A stretch of 7,965 nt of DNA from Pseudomonadota bacterium (GCA_023428085.1 JAEYZK010000468.1:1-7965), one strand, 5' to 3'; shown: positions 1-7,160, numbered from the stretch's first letter. The notes: a model not told the origin generated them from the sequence alone. Translations and numbers: made by a program.

Positions 1-11
1 CCCCTCTCTCA

Positions 12-83
12 TGGGCACAGCTGGGATCGAACCAGCGACCTCCTGCGTGTCAAGCAGGCGTTCTACCACTGAACTATGCGCCC
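12..83 (-). tRNA. tRNA-Val (anticodon GAC)
   Basis: Read on the minus strand this folds into a complete 72-nt cloverleaf. The acceptor stem pairs GGGCGCA with TGTGCCC (one G-T pair). The anticodon stem CCTGC/GCAGG encloses the loop TTGACAC, so the anticodon is GAC (plus-strand 49-51) and reads the valine codons GUC and GUU. The T arm is GCTGG-TTCGATC-CCAGC and the D arm is short. The discriminator base is A. The 3' CCA is not encoded (TGAG follows), so a CCA-adding enzyme must supply it. The gene lies downstream of pgsA on the same strand but has its own promoter at 109-136. Confidence 0.96.
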
Positions 84-86
84 ATT

Positions 87-102
87 CCTCGCGCTGGCGA
101 GG
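87..102 (-). other. Perfect hairpin in the pre-tRNA 5' leader
   Basis: A 6-bp perfect inverted repeat (CCTCGC, 4-nt loop, GCGAGG) fills almost the whole predicted tRNA leader, from the expected transcription start near 102 to 3 nt before the mature 5' end. It could guide RNase P processing or protect the 5' end. It has no T-run and lies downstream of the tRNA promoter, so I do not call it the pgsA terminator. Confidence 0.45.
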
Positions 103-108
103 CGCGGA

Positions 109-136
109 GTTATAGCGCGATCGCGTCGGGTGTCAA
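109..136 (-). promoter_or_regulatory. Sigma-70-type promoter of the tRNA-Val gene
   Basis: On the minus strand a perfect -35 TTGACA (131-136) is followed by a 16-bp spacer and the -10 TATAAC (109-114). The spacing puts the start of transcription near 102, about 19 nt before the mature tRNA 5' end. This near-consensus promoter sits in the gap after the pgsA stop codon, as expected for a separately transcribed stable RNA. Confidence 0.85.
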
Positions 137-148
137 CGGTCCACTCGC

Positions 149-748
149 TCAGCCCCCCTGCCCCGCCGGCCCGTGCTCGGCCCGCAGGAAGGACAGGAAG
201 TACTGCACCCACGAGACGACGAGGCACTCCGCGGCGAGGAGGCCCAGGGCCGCGACGAACGCCGCGGCACGCGCGGGCGGGAGCGCACCGAACTCTCCCG
301 CGAGGGCGGCGAGCACGGTGGCGGCGATCCCGAACGTGGCGTACTTCCCGATGCGCGTCGGGGCGACCGGGATCCGGTGGTGGTGCCGGCGCAGGATGGC
401 GGCCCCGAGGAGCTGGACCGCGTCGCGGACGACCACGAGCACGGGCAGCCAGAGCGGCAGCCGCCGGCTCGCGGCCAGCGCGAAGAGCGCGCAGGCGGCC
501 AGGAACTTGTCGGCGATGGGATCCAGGAAGGCCCCGAGGCGCGTGTGCTGCCGGAGCACCCGGGCGACGAGGCCGTCGAGCAGGTCCGTCGCCGCGGCGG
601 CCGCGAAGGCGGCCAGCGCCCGGACCCGGTCGCCCTGGACGTAGAGGACGAGGAAGGTCGGAGCGAGGACGAACCGGAGGGCGGTGAGGCCGTTGGCGAG
701 GTTGAGGGGAGTCCCCTCGCGCCCATTCTCGAGCGCGGGGTCGGTCAC
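149..748 (-). CDS. pgsA: CDP-alcohol phosphatidyltransferase, PgsA type (phosphatidylglycerophosphate synthase)
   Basis: A 199-residue integral membrane enzyme. It carries the complete CDP-alcohol phosphatidyltransferase signature D-x2-D-G-x2-A-R-x8-G-x3-D-x3-D at residues 55-80 (D55, D58, G59, A62, R63, G72, D76, D80). The aspartates bind the catalytic metal and the CDP head group. The N-terminal NLANGLTALRF stretch followed by PxF is typical of PgsA, which joins CDP-diacylglycerol to glycerol-3-phosphate as the first committed step to phosphatidylglycerol. Several hydrophobic segments follow the motif. The start is GTG at 748, because GGAGGG lies 6 nt upstream; the frame stays open further upstream only as a shadow of the preceding gene. 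It begins 29 nt after the FlgT-like gene ends, so the two are probably co-transcribed. The family call is firm, but the acceptor alcohol (glycerol-phosphate versus another) is inferred. Confidence 0.88.
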   Translation of the reverse strand: MTDPALENGREGTPLNLANGLTALRFVLAPTFLVLYVQGDRVRALAAFAAAAATDLLDGLVARVLRQHTRLGAFLDPIADKFLAACALFALAASRRLPLWLPVLVVVRDAVQLLGAAILRRHHHRIPVAPTRIGKYATFGIAATVLAALAGEFGALPPARAAAFVAALGLLAAECLVVSWVQYFLSFLRAEHGPAGQGG

Positions 749-777
749 GCCGGACCCTCCGCGGCGCTCGCGCGCCC

Positions 778-1947
778 TCACCGGAGCTCCACCTCGACCG
801 CGGTCGGCGTCACCTTGCGGACCTTCACCGCGTACCCCTCGAACTTGCGCGTGGCGAGGGCGGTGGCGAAGGCCTGCGTCGTGCCGGCGAGCGAGACCTC
901 GAGCTCGGCCTGCCCGTCCTCCATCGACCGCTCCTGCACGCCCTGCACCCCGCGGACCGCGTGCACGAGGACGCTCTTGAACCCGGCGAGCCGGCCGTAG
1001 TCCGCGACGCCCGTCACGGTCACCACCACGCGCCGGACCCCGGCCTGCTCGCGCGTCCACACCTTCCCGACGCGCACGAACAGCTCGCGCGCCAGCATGC
1101 GCCCCGCCTCGGAGAGCGCGTCGCGGCCGGCGGTGGCGCGGTCGAACGCCTTGCCCGCGGGCGCCTGGAAGGAGACCGAGGCGACCACCGCGCCCGTGTC
1201 GGTCCGGACCGCCCGGGCGGAGACGCTGGCCACGGACGCGTGGAACGTGCCCTCGTCGAGCGGGAGCTTGCCGGCCGGCTTCGCGATGGCGCGGCCGACG
1301 ATCACGAGCTCCGCGCCGGCCTTCACGCCCGCCGCGCGCGCCTGCGAGACGGTCGGGTCGGCGCCGACGCCCTCGAGCGCCCCCGCGCCGCGCAGCGCCT
1401 CGGCGTCCACGGGCGCGAACCCGGACTTCTCCAGCCGGTCGAGGAGCGCGCGCTCGAGGACGCGGAGGTCCGCCGCGCTCCCGCCGCCCTGCCACCACCC
1501 GGTGACCTGCGACGCCTCGATCCCCTGCTCCGCCACCAGCGCCAGCACGCGCGGCATGCCCGCCCGGCGGTGCGCGATCCCGGCGGCGAGGAGCTCCGCC
1601 TCGAGCTTCGCAGCCGAGACGTCGCAGCGCATCCGCGTGACCCAGCGCGCGCCGTCCTGCCGGTCCTCGAGGATCTGGAACCGGCGTACGTACCCCACCG
1701 CGCGCGCGTAGATCTCGTCGGCGAGGAGCTTCGCCTGATCCGCGTCGGTCGCGGCGGTGACCACGGTCGCCGCCACCTGCTGCACGCAGCTCCGCAGCGC
1801 GTCGTCCTTGGCGGCCTCCCGCGCGGCGAGCAGCTCGCCGGCGACGGGCGCCTGGCCCGTCGCCTCGGTGGTCTGGACGTCGGCGGCGGCGCGCCCCGCG
1901 GCGGGCGCGACCAGGACGAGGGCGGCGAGGACGGGCGACATCCGCAT
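778..1947 (-). CDS. Exported protein with FlgT-like N-terminal domain
   Basis: A 389-residue protein with a probable Sec signal peptide (MRMSP, then a hydrophobic stretch rich in Ala, Leu and Val, with likely cleavage after the AAA at 20-22), so it should act in the periplasm. Residues about 28-115 resemble the N-terminal domain of the flagellar assembly protein FlgT and related envelope proteins: an alanine-rich AR-A-KDDAL helix, then a strand ending in RMRCDV. The only two cysteines of the protein, C54 and C108, flank this domain and could form a disulfide. Residues about 135-295 look like a TolB-N/FlgT-middle alpha/beta fold. The C-terminal ~95 residues form another alpha/beta module reminiscent of DUF2066-type tails. 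No flagellar genes are adjacent, so a flagellar role is not supported here. The start is ATG 1947, with GGAGG 4 nt upstream; a second ATG at 1941 is also possible. It is followed closely by pgsA. Confidence 0.75.
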   Translation of the reverse strand: MRMSPVLAALVLVAPAAGRAAADVQTTEATGQAPVAGELLAAREAAKDDALRSCVQQVAATVVTAATDADQAKLLADEIYARAVGYVRRFQILEDRQDGARWVTRMRCDVSAAKLEAELLAAGIAHRRAGMPRVLALVAEQGIEASQVTGWWQGGGSAADLRVLERALLDRLEKSGFAPVDAEALRGAGALEGVGADPTVSQARAAGVKAGAELVIVGRAIAKPAGKLPLDEGTFHASVASVSARAVRTDTGAVVASVSFQAPAGKAFDRATAGRDALSEAGRMLARELFVRVGKVWTREQAGVRRVVVTVTGVADYGRLAGFKSVLVHAVRGVQGVQERSMEDGQAELEVSLAGTTQAFATALATRKFEGYAVKVRKVTPTAVEVELR

Positions 1948-2060
1948 GACTCCTCCGAGGGGACGTCCGGCGCTGGCCGGAATTCTACACCGACCCGGCC
2001 GACTCCCCGGACGGGCCCCGCTGCCCGCGCACGCGCCGCGGGAGTCGCCCGGGACGAGGC
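1948..2060. other. Intergenic gap with a weak promoter candidate and a small hairpin
   Basis: This 113-bp gap separates the glyoxalase-II-like gene from the FlgT-like gene, both on the minus strand. On the minus strand it holds TAGAAT at 1982-1987, a fair -10, but no convincing -35 at 16-18 bp. A 6-bp perfect inverted repeat (TCCGGC, loop GCTG, GCCGGA) lies at 1966-1981, next to the -10, and has no T-run. A separate start for the flgT-like/pgsA pair is plausible but not proven. Confidence 0.35.
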
Positions 2061-2828
2061 TCAGGCGAAGCCGTCCCGCAGCGCCCGGAGCGCCACGAAC
2101 CGCTCCACGTCCGTGCGGGCGGCGGGCGCCGCGCGCGCGATCGCGGCCGCGACGCCGGGCGCGCCGAGCCGGAGGAACGGGTTGGTGGCCCGCTCCTCGC
2201 GGAGCGAGACCGCCTCGGGCTCCCGCCCCGCGGCGCGTGTGTCGGCCAGGGCCCGCCCGCGCGCCGCGACGGCGCCGCCCGGCTCGAGCGCGAGCGCGAA
2301 CGCGAGGTTCCGCTCCGCGTAGTCGTGGCCCGGGTGGACCTCGAGCTCGCCGGGGAGCGCGGCGAGGACCTCGAGGAAGCTCGCCGCGAGCTGGGCCGGA
2401 TCCCCGCCCTTCCGGCAGGTGCCGGAGCCCATGCCGAACAGCGTGTCCCCGGTGAGGAGCCTCCCCTCCCACGCGAGGAGGACCGACCCCGGCGTGTGTC
2501 CCGGCGTGTGGTGGACGCGGAGGCGGAGCGCGCCGAGCGCGAGCGCGCCGCGCCCCGCGAGATCCCCGTCGGGCGCGAACCAGCGGGCGTCGGCCCCGTG
2601 GCCCAGAACCGCCGCGCCGAGCGCGCGGCGGAGCGCCTCGCTCCCGCCGGTGTGGTCGGCGTGGCCGTGCGTGTGGAGGATCCAGCGCGGGCGGACGCCC
2701 AGCTCCGCGGCCGTGGCCAGCGCCACGGCGGGATCGCCCGGATCGACGAGCGCCGCGTCGTCGCCGTCGGCGAGCAGGTAGAGGTAGTTGTCGCGCGCGT
2801 AGCGCCGGCGGAGGAACGCGAGGGCCAC
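2061..2828 (-). CDS. Glyoxalase II family metallohydrolase (hydroxyacylglutathione hydrolase-like)
   Basis: A 255-residue metallo-beta-lactamase-fold hydrolase. It has the THxHxDH dinuclear metal motif (T53, H54, H56, D58, H59), then HTPGHTPGS (third histidine site, H111), GDTLF with the bridging aspartate D128, and HPGHDYAERN with H168. The tail LREERATNPFLR is the hallmark of the glyoxalase II C-terminal domain and separates it from persulfide dioxygenases and generic lactamase-fold proteins. The expected reaction is hydrolysis of S-lactoylglutathione or a related thioester in the cytoplasm. The true thiol cofactor is unknown. The start is GTG 2828, preceded by GAGGGG at 5 nt. An alternative GTG at 2834 would overlap the stop of the upstream VOC gene as GTGA. 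Either way the two genes are tightly coupled, fitting a glyoxalase I/II pair. The segment GMGSGTCRKGG after GDTLF differs from the GCGR-FEG form of classical GloB. Confidence 0.85.
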   Translation of the reverse strand: MALAFLRRRYARDNYLYLLADGDDAALVDPGDPAVALATAAELGVRPRWILHTHGHADHTGGSEALRRALGAAVLGHGADARWFAPDGDLAGRGALALGALRLRVHHTPGHTPGSVLLAWEGRLLTGDTLFGMGSGTCRKGGDPAQLAASFLEVLAALPGELEVHPGHDYAERNLAFALALEPGGAVAARGRALADTRAAGREPEAVSLREERATNPFLRLGAPGVAAAIARAAPAARTDVERFVALRALRDGFA

Positions 2829-2830
2829 GC

Positions 2831-3232
2831 TCACCCCTCGGGATCCTGCGGGTAGTGCGTGAGACCGACGCGGTTCCCCTCGGGGTCGTGGAAGTAGATC
2901 GTCCAGCGGGTCCGGTGGACGATCTCCACGCCCACCTCGGCCAGCCGGGCCTCCCAGCGCTCCCGCTCGCCGGGCCCGATCTGCAGCGCGACGAGGTGCA
3001 GCCCCGGGCGCCCGTCGCGCCACGGACGGGGCTCCGGCGACGTCTCCGCGCGCTCGAGGGCGAGGAAGCCGGCGGCCTCCGTCCCGCCCACCGCCAGCCA
3101 GACGCTCCGATCGCGCGCCTGCCCCTCCAGCGGCCACCGCCGGAGCACGGGCAGGCCCAGCACCTCGCGGTAGAAGCGCTCGCACGCCTCGAGGTCGGCG
3201 CACTGGATGGCGAGGTGGTGGAAGGCCAGCAC
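2831..3232 (-). CDS. VOC family protein (glyoxalase I/dioxygenase-like)
   Basis: A 133-residue single-domain VOC (vicinal oxygen chelate) protein built of two beta-alpha-beta-beta-beta modules. The first module opens with FHHLAIQCADLEACERFY and the second closes with YFHDPEGNRVGL. Likely metal ligands are H6, E60 in the LALER strand, and H79 in the GLHLVALQI strand. The usual fourth ligand, a glutamate in the DPxGNxxEL strand, is a glycine here (G123), so canonical glyoxalase I activity is uncertain. The gene overlaps or abuts the glyoxalase-II-like gene, which argues for a shared role in 2-oxoaldehyde or electrophile detoxification. The start is GTG 3232: the VOC fold begins there and no better in-frame start lies upstream, although the ribosome site is weak (AGG 9 nt before the start). 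Confidence 0.82.
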   Translation of the reverse strand: MLAFHHLAIQCADLEACERFYREVLGLPVLRRWPLEGQARDRSVWLAVGGTEAAGFLALERAETSPEPRPWRDGRPGLHLVALQIGPGERERWEARLAEVGVEIVHRTRWTIYFHDPEGNRVGLTHYPQDPEG

Positions 3233-3316
3233 GGGCGCGAGCCTAGTCCGCCCCGGCCACGCCGCGCCAGGGCCGCGCTCGGGGGCCGCATGCGTCCTCC
3301 CGTCCGCCCGTTTGCC

Positions 3317-3346
3317 TTGCGACCTCCCGCGGAGAAGGACTATAAG
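3317..3346 (+). promoter_or_regulatory. Sigma-70-type promoter of typA
   Basis: A -35 TTGCGA (3317-3322) and a -10 TATAAG (3341-3346) are separated by 18 bp. TATAAG stands out in very GC-rich DNA. Predicted transcription starts near 3353, leaving a leader of about 18 nt that contains the AGGAG ribosome site at 3362-3366. Confidence 0.7.
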
Positions 3347-3370
3347 TTCCGGCCTTTTGGCAGGAGCCCA

Positions 3371-5224
<1,854 letters not shown>

Positions 5225-5276
5225 CGCCTCGACCGGGCGGGCGCGGGCGCGAGCGGTACGCGCCCCGGCCGTGAAC

Positions 5277-5293
5277 GAGCCGGAGCCCGGCTC
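5277..5293 (+). terminator. Candidate hairpin terminator after typA
   Basis: A perfect 7-bp stem (GAGCCGG, 3-nt loop AGC, CCGGCTC) lies 53 nt past the typA stop codon. It is followed by CTTCG and not by a proper T-run, so it may only stabilise the 3' end or work with a termination factor. Confidence 0.4.
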
Positions 5294-5320
5294 CTTCGCC
5301 GCAGACACCTCCCTCTACGC

Positions 5321-5350
5321 AAACGCGCCGCCCGTCCCCGGGCGGCGCGT
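5321..5350 (-). terminator. Strong hairpin terminator between convergent typA and rplC
   Basis: A perfect 12-bp stem (5323-5334 pairs with 5339-5350) closes a TCCC loop. It lies 25 nt past the rplC stop codon. On the minus strand the stem is followed only by a short TTT (counting the last stem base), so it is a GC-rich, T-poor terminator. It is symmetric and could also stop typA transcripts coming from the other side. Confidence 0.7.
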
Positions 5351-5374
5351 CGCGCTTCAGGCTCGCGGCCGGGA

Positions 5375-6079
5375 CTACTTCTTCTTCTTCTCCGGCTCCG
5401 CCTTCTTCTCGACGATCCGCTTCTGGCCCTTCACGGCCGTGTTGACGAACAGCAGGCCGTCGGCGTGGCCGGGGACCGCCCCCGAGACGAGCAGGAGGTT
5501 CTTGTCCGCCTCGACGCCCATCACCGTCAGGTTCTGGACCGTGACGTTGTCGTGCCCGTACTGGCCGGGGAGGTGCTTGCCCTTCCACACCTTGCCGGGC
5601 GTCTTGCGCTGTCCGATCGCGCCGATGTGGCGGTGGTGCTCGTGGGAGGTGGAGCTGTCGCGCGCGGCGCCCTTCATCCCCCACTTCTTGAACACGCCCG
5701 CGAAGCCGCGGCCCTTGGTGACGCCGGAGACGTCGATCCGCTGCTGGAGCTTGAAGACCTTGTCCACGGTGACGACGTCGCCGGCCTTGAGGTCGCCGAG
5801 CAGCTTCGCGTCCTTCACGCGCACCTCCTTCAGGTGGCGGAAGATGCCGGTGCCGGCCTTCTTGAAGACGCCGACCTCCGCGCGCGTGAGCCGCTTCGCG
5901 TGCTTCTCCTCCACCGGCCCGAACCCGAGCACGACCGCGTCGTAGCCGTCCTTCTCGGAAGTCTTGCGCCGCACGACCGTGCACGGCCCGGCCTCGAGCA
6001 CGGTCACCGGGACGCAGTCGCCCTCGGCCGTGAAGACCTGCGTCATCCCTACCTTCTTCGCCAGCAGTCCCGTCGTCAT
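5375..6079 (-). CDS. rplC: 50S ribosomal protein L3 (uL3)
   Basis: A 234-residue L3, an early-assembly 23S rRNA-binding protein whose loop reaches the peptidyl transferase centre. Evidence: N-terminal GLLAKKVGMTQVF, PVTVLEAGPC, the TKGRGFAGVFKKWG stretch, the IGQRKTPGKVWKGKHLPGQYG loop segment (about 155-175), then VTVQNL and NLLLVSGAVPG. It is about 25 residues longer than E. coli L3. Part of the excess is a charged tail ending KAEPEKKKK. The position matching E. coli Q150, the glutamine methylated by PrmB, is K159, and N149 is R158. The start is ATG 6079 with GAGGA 4 nt upstream. It has its own promoter and terminator and is not flanked by rpsJ, rplD or rplW, so it sits outside the usual S10 operon. 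Whether it is the only L3 copy cannot be told from here. Confidence 0.95.
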   Translation of the reverse strand: MTTGLLAKKVGMTQVFTAEGDCVPVTVLEAGPCTVVRRKTSEKDGYDAVVLGFGPVEEKHAKRLTRAEVGVFKKAGTGIFRHLKEVRVKDAKLLGDLKAGDVVTVDKVFKLQQRIDVSGVTKGRGFAGVFKKWGMKGAARDSSTSHEHHRHIGAIGQRKTPGKVWKGKHLPGQYGHDNVTVQNLTVMGVEADKNLLLVSGAVPGHADGLLFVNTAVKGQKRIVEKKAEPEKKKK

Positions 6080-6082
6080 GTG

Positions 6083-6126
6083 GTCCTCGCATTGGTCCGC
6101 CGCGCGTCGTACGGGCCGCGGAGGAC
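6083..6126 (-). promoter_or_regulatory. rplC leader with competing stem and Shine-Dalgarno pairing
   Basis: The untranslated leader of rplC (about 60 nt from the predicted start of transcription) can form a 10-bp stem with one mismatch: 6117-6126 pairs with 6095-6104 around a 12-nt loop. The outer part of that stem, GTCCTC on the minus strand (6121-6126), is also perfectly complementary to the Shine-Dalgarno segment GAGGAC (6083-6088), 3 nt before the ATG. The two pairings exclude each other, so the leader could switch between an open and a blocked ribosome site. The pairings are seen in the sequence; the regulatory role is inference. Confidence 0.4.
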
Positions 6127-6145
6127 GTGCCGTTGAAGGGGCGAG

Positions 6146-6174
6146 CTTCTACCCGTCCACGGGGAACCTGTCAA
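6146..6174 (-). promoter_or_regulatory. Sigma-70-type promoter of rplC
   Basis: On the minus strand a perfect -35 TTGACA (6169-6174), a 17-bp spacer and a -10 TAGAAG (6146-6151). Predicted transcription starts near 6139, giving a leader of about 60 nt. It lies between the kinase-like gene and rplC, so rplC is transcribed independently. Confidence 0.8.
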
Positions 6175-6223
6175 GGCAAACCCCGAACATCCGAGGCATT
6201 TCCCGTGAACGCGCCCGAGTGCC

Positions 6224-6940
6224 TCAGGGATGCGCGGCCGGCCCCTGCCCCGGCTCAGCGGCGAAGTCGGCCGCCTCCGCCGGAAGCGAGAGGACCAGCC
6301 CGCCCCCGTCCACCGCGAGCGTTCCGCCGAGCGTCGCGGCGATCCGGCGCGCCATCGGCAGCGACAGCGATCGACCCTTGGCGTCGCCCTGCACGCCCTT
6401 CCGCGGGTCGTCCAGGGAGCTGGGCGTGTACGGGGCGCCCTCGAACCGCAGCTCGAGGCGCCCGGCGACCGCGCGCGCCGTGACCCGCACCGCGGCCCCG
6501 TCGCGGCCCGCCGCCCCGAGCAGCGCCTCCACGGCACGGTCGAGCAGCGTCCGATCGACGTTCACCGTGAGGTTGGGCGGCACGTCCAGGGTGGGCTCGA
6601 CGAGCTCGAGCATGCGCCGCCCGGCGACCTCCTCGAGCAGGCCGTGCAGCGGGATCGGCTCGGCCCGCATCGCGATGCCGTGCGCGTCGAGCCGCTCCGA
6701 GAGGAAGTGGTCCTCGACGAGCTGGCGCACGCGGCCGAGGGAGCGGAGGCACATCGCGGTCAGCTTCTCGCCCCGCGCCCCGCCCCGCTCCTCGGGGGCC
6801 ATGCGCGCGAGGAGCTCGGCGGACCAGAGGGCGGTCGAGAGTGGATTCCGGACCTCGTGCGCGACGAAGCCCAGGTACTCCCCTCGCGACTCCTCGGAGC
6901 CGGCCCTTCCTCCCTCCGGAGCTTGCTTTTCTGGCTTCAT
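6224..6940 (-). CDS. Soluble histidine-kinase-like protein with degenerate ATP-binding domain
   Basis: A 238-residue cytoplasmic protein with no membrane segment and no recognisable sensor domain. Residues 22-80 form a HisKA-type dimerisation helix pair with an intact H-box, FVAHEVRNPLSTAL, the phospho-acceptor being H28. Residues about 120-222 resemble a HATPase_c fold, but the key motifs are eroded. The N-box reads EALLGAA (138-144) where NLLxNA is expected. The G1 box is FEGAPYTP, with E in place of the usual D. The G2 glycine loop (GxGLGL) is GRSLSL (189-194). The closing ARRIAATLGGTLAV is typical. It may therefore be a pseudokinase or phosphotransfer/dimerisation protein. The start chosen is ATG 6940, just before the conserved domain; an open extension up to 7162 has no family-like content. 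No cognate response regulator is adjacent. It is divergent from rpoH. Confidence 0.78.
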   Translation of the reverse strand: MKPEKQAPEGGRAGSEESRGEYLGFVAHEVRNPLSTALWSAELLARMAPEERGGARGEKLTAMCLRSLGRVRQLVEDHFLSERLDAHGIAMRAEPIPLHGLLEEVAGRRMLELVEPTLDVPPNLTVNVDRTLLDRAVEALLGAAGRDGAAVRVTARAVAGRLELRFEGAPYTPSSLDDPRKGVQGDAKGRSLSLPMARRIAATLGGTLAVDGGGLVLSLPAEAADFAAEPGQGPAAHP

Positions 6941-6958
6941 CCCTCGCGCCTGCCCTCC

Positions 6959-6967
6959 ATTAGAACA
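6959..6967 (-). promoter_or_regulatory. Extended -10 promoter candidate for the kinase-like gene
   Basis: On the minus strand TGTTCTAAT gives an extended -10 (TGn followed by TCTAAT, 5 of 6 matches). No good -35 lies 16-18 bp upstream. Transcription would start about 12 nt before ATG 6940. Confidence 0.4.
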
Positions 6968-7160
6968 CCAACCTTGGGGAGACAGCCGGCCGTCCGCAAG
7001 TGGGGTACCGACCGACTCGGCGGTAAGTCTTACAGCCGGGAAACGCCCGGAAACCGCGCCCGCCGGGGGTTGCCTGGAACATTTACAGGACGCAGCCAGG
7101 AAGCCCAGAGGTCGCCCTACAGCCAACCAAGCGTAATCAGGGCGTTCCCCGTTCGGGATC
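6968..7160. promoter_or_regulatory. Divergent control region between the kinase-like gene and rpoH
   Basis: No gene is supported here. The stretch holds two adjacent palindromes: GTAAG-T-CTTAC (7023-7033) and CCGGG-AAACG-CCCGG (7036-7050). An imperfect dyad, ACCG to CGGT, lies at 7007-7024. CAGCC recurs at 6983, 7033, 7093 and 7120, and the 8-mer ACAGCCGG occurs twice, exactly 50 bp apart (6982 and 7032). The palindromes lie about 150-165 bp upstream of the predicted sigma-54 start of rpoH, a usual place for an enhancer-binding activator. Binding by any particular regulator is inference. Confidence 0.35.

Noticed and set aside
749..1498. N-terminal extension of the pgsA frame by about 250 codons
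   Set aside because: The extension overlaps the FlgT-like gene out of frame and is Arg/Gly/Ala-rich shadow sequence. The GTG at 748 has a good ribosome site and gives a normal-length PgsA.
961..2322. A 453-codon plus-strand open frame, rich in Arg, Ala, His and Gly
   Set aside because: It lies opposite the FlgT-like and glyoxalase II genes, crosses their boundary, shows no domain, and has the composition of a GC-driven shadow frame.
3240..3291. ATG at 3291 with a good GGGAGG ribosome site as the start of the VOC gene
   Set aside because: It is in a different frame from the VOC protein, and that frame has no recognisable product between 3291 and the VOC start.
6193..6225. Inverted repeat GAGGCA/TGCCTC just past the kinase-like gene, as a terminator
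   Set aside because: Only 6 bp with a 21-nt loop and no T-run; too weak to call.
6938..6961. Seven-codon leader frame MEGRREG whose stop overlaps the kinase-like start as ATGA
   Set aside because: It lacks a clear ribosome site, and the ATG coincides with the likely -10 element, so it would not be transcribed from that promoter.
5964..7136. A 390-codon plus-strand open frame across the kinase-like gene
   Set aside because: It is Ser/Arg/Pro-rich shadow sequence that also crosses the rplC start and the divergent control region, with no domain.
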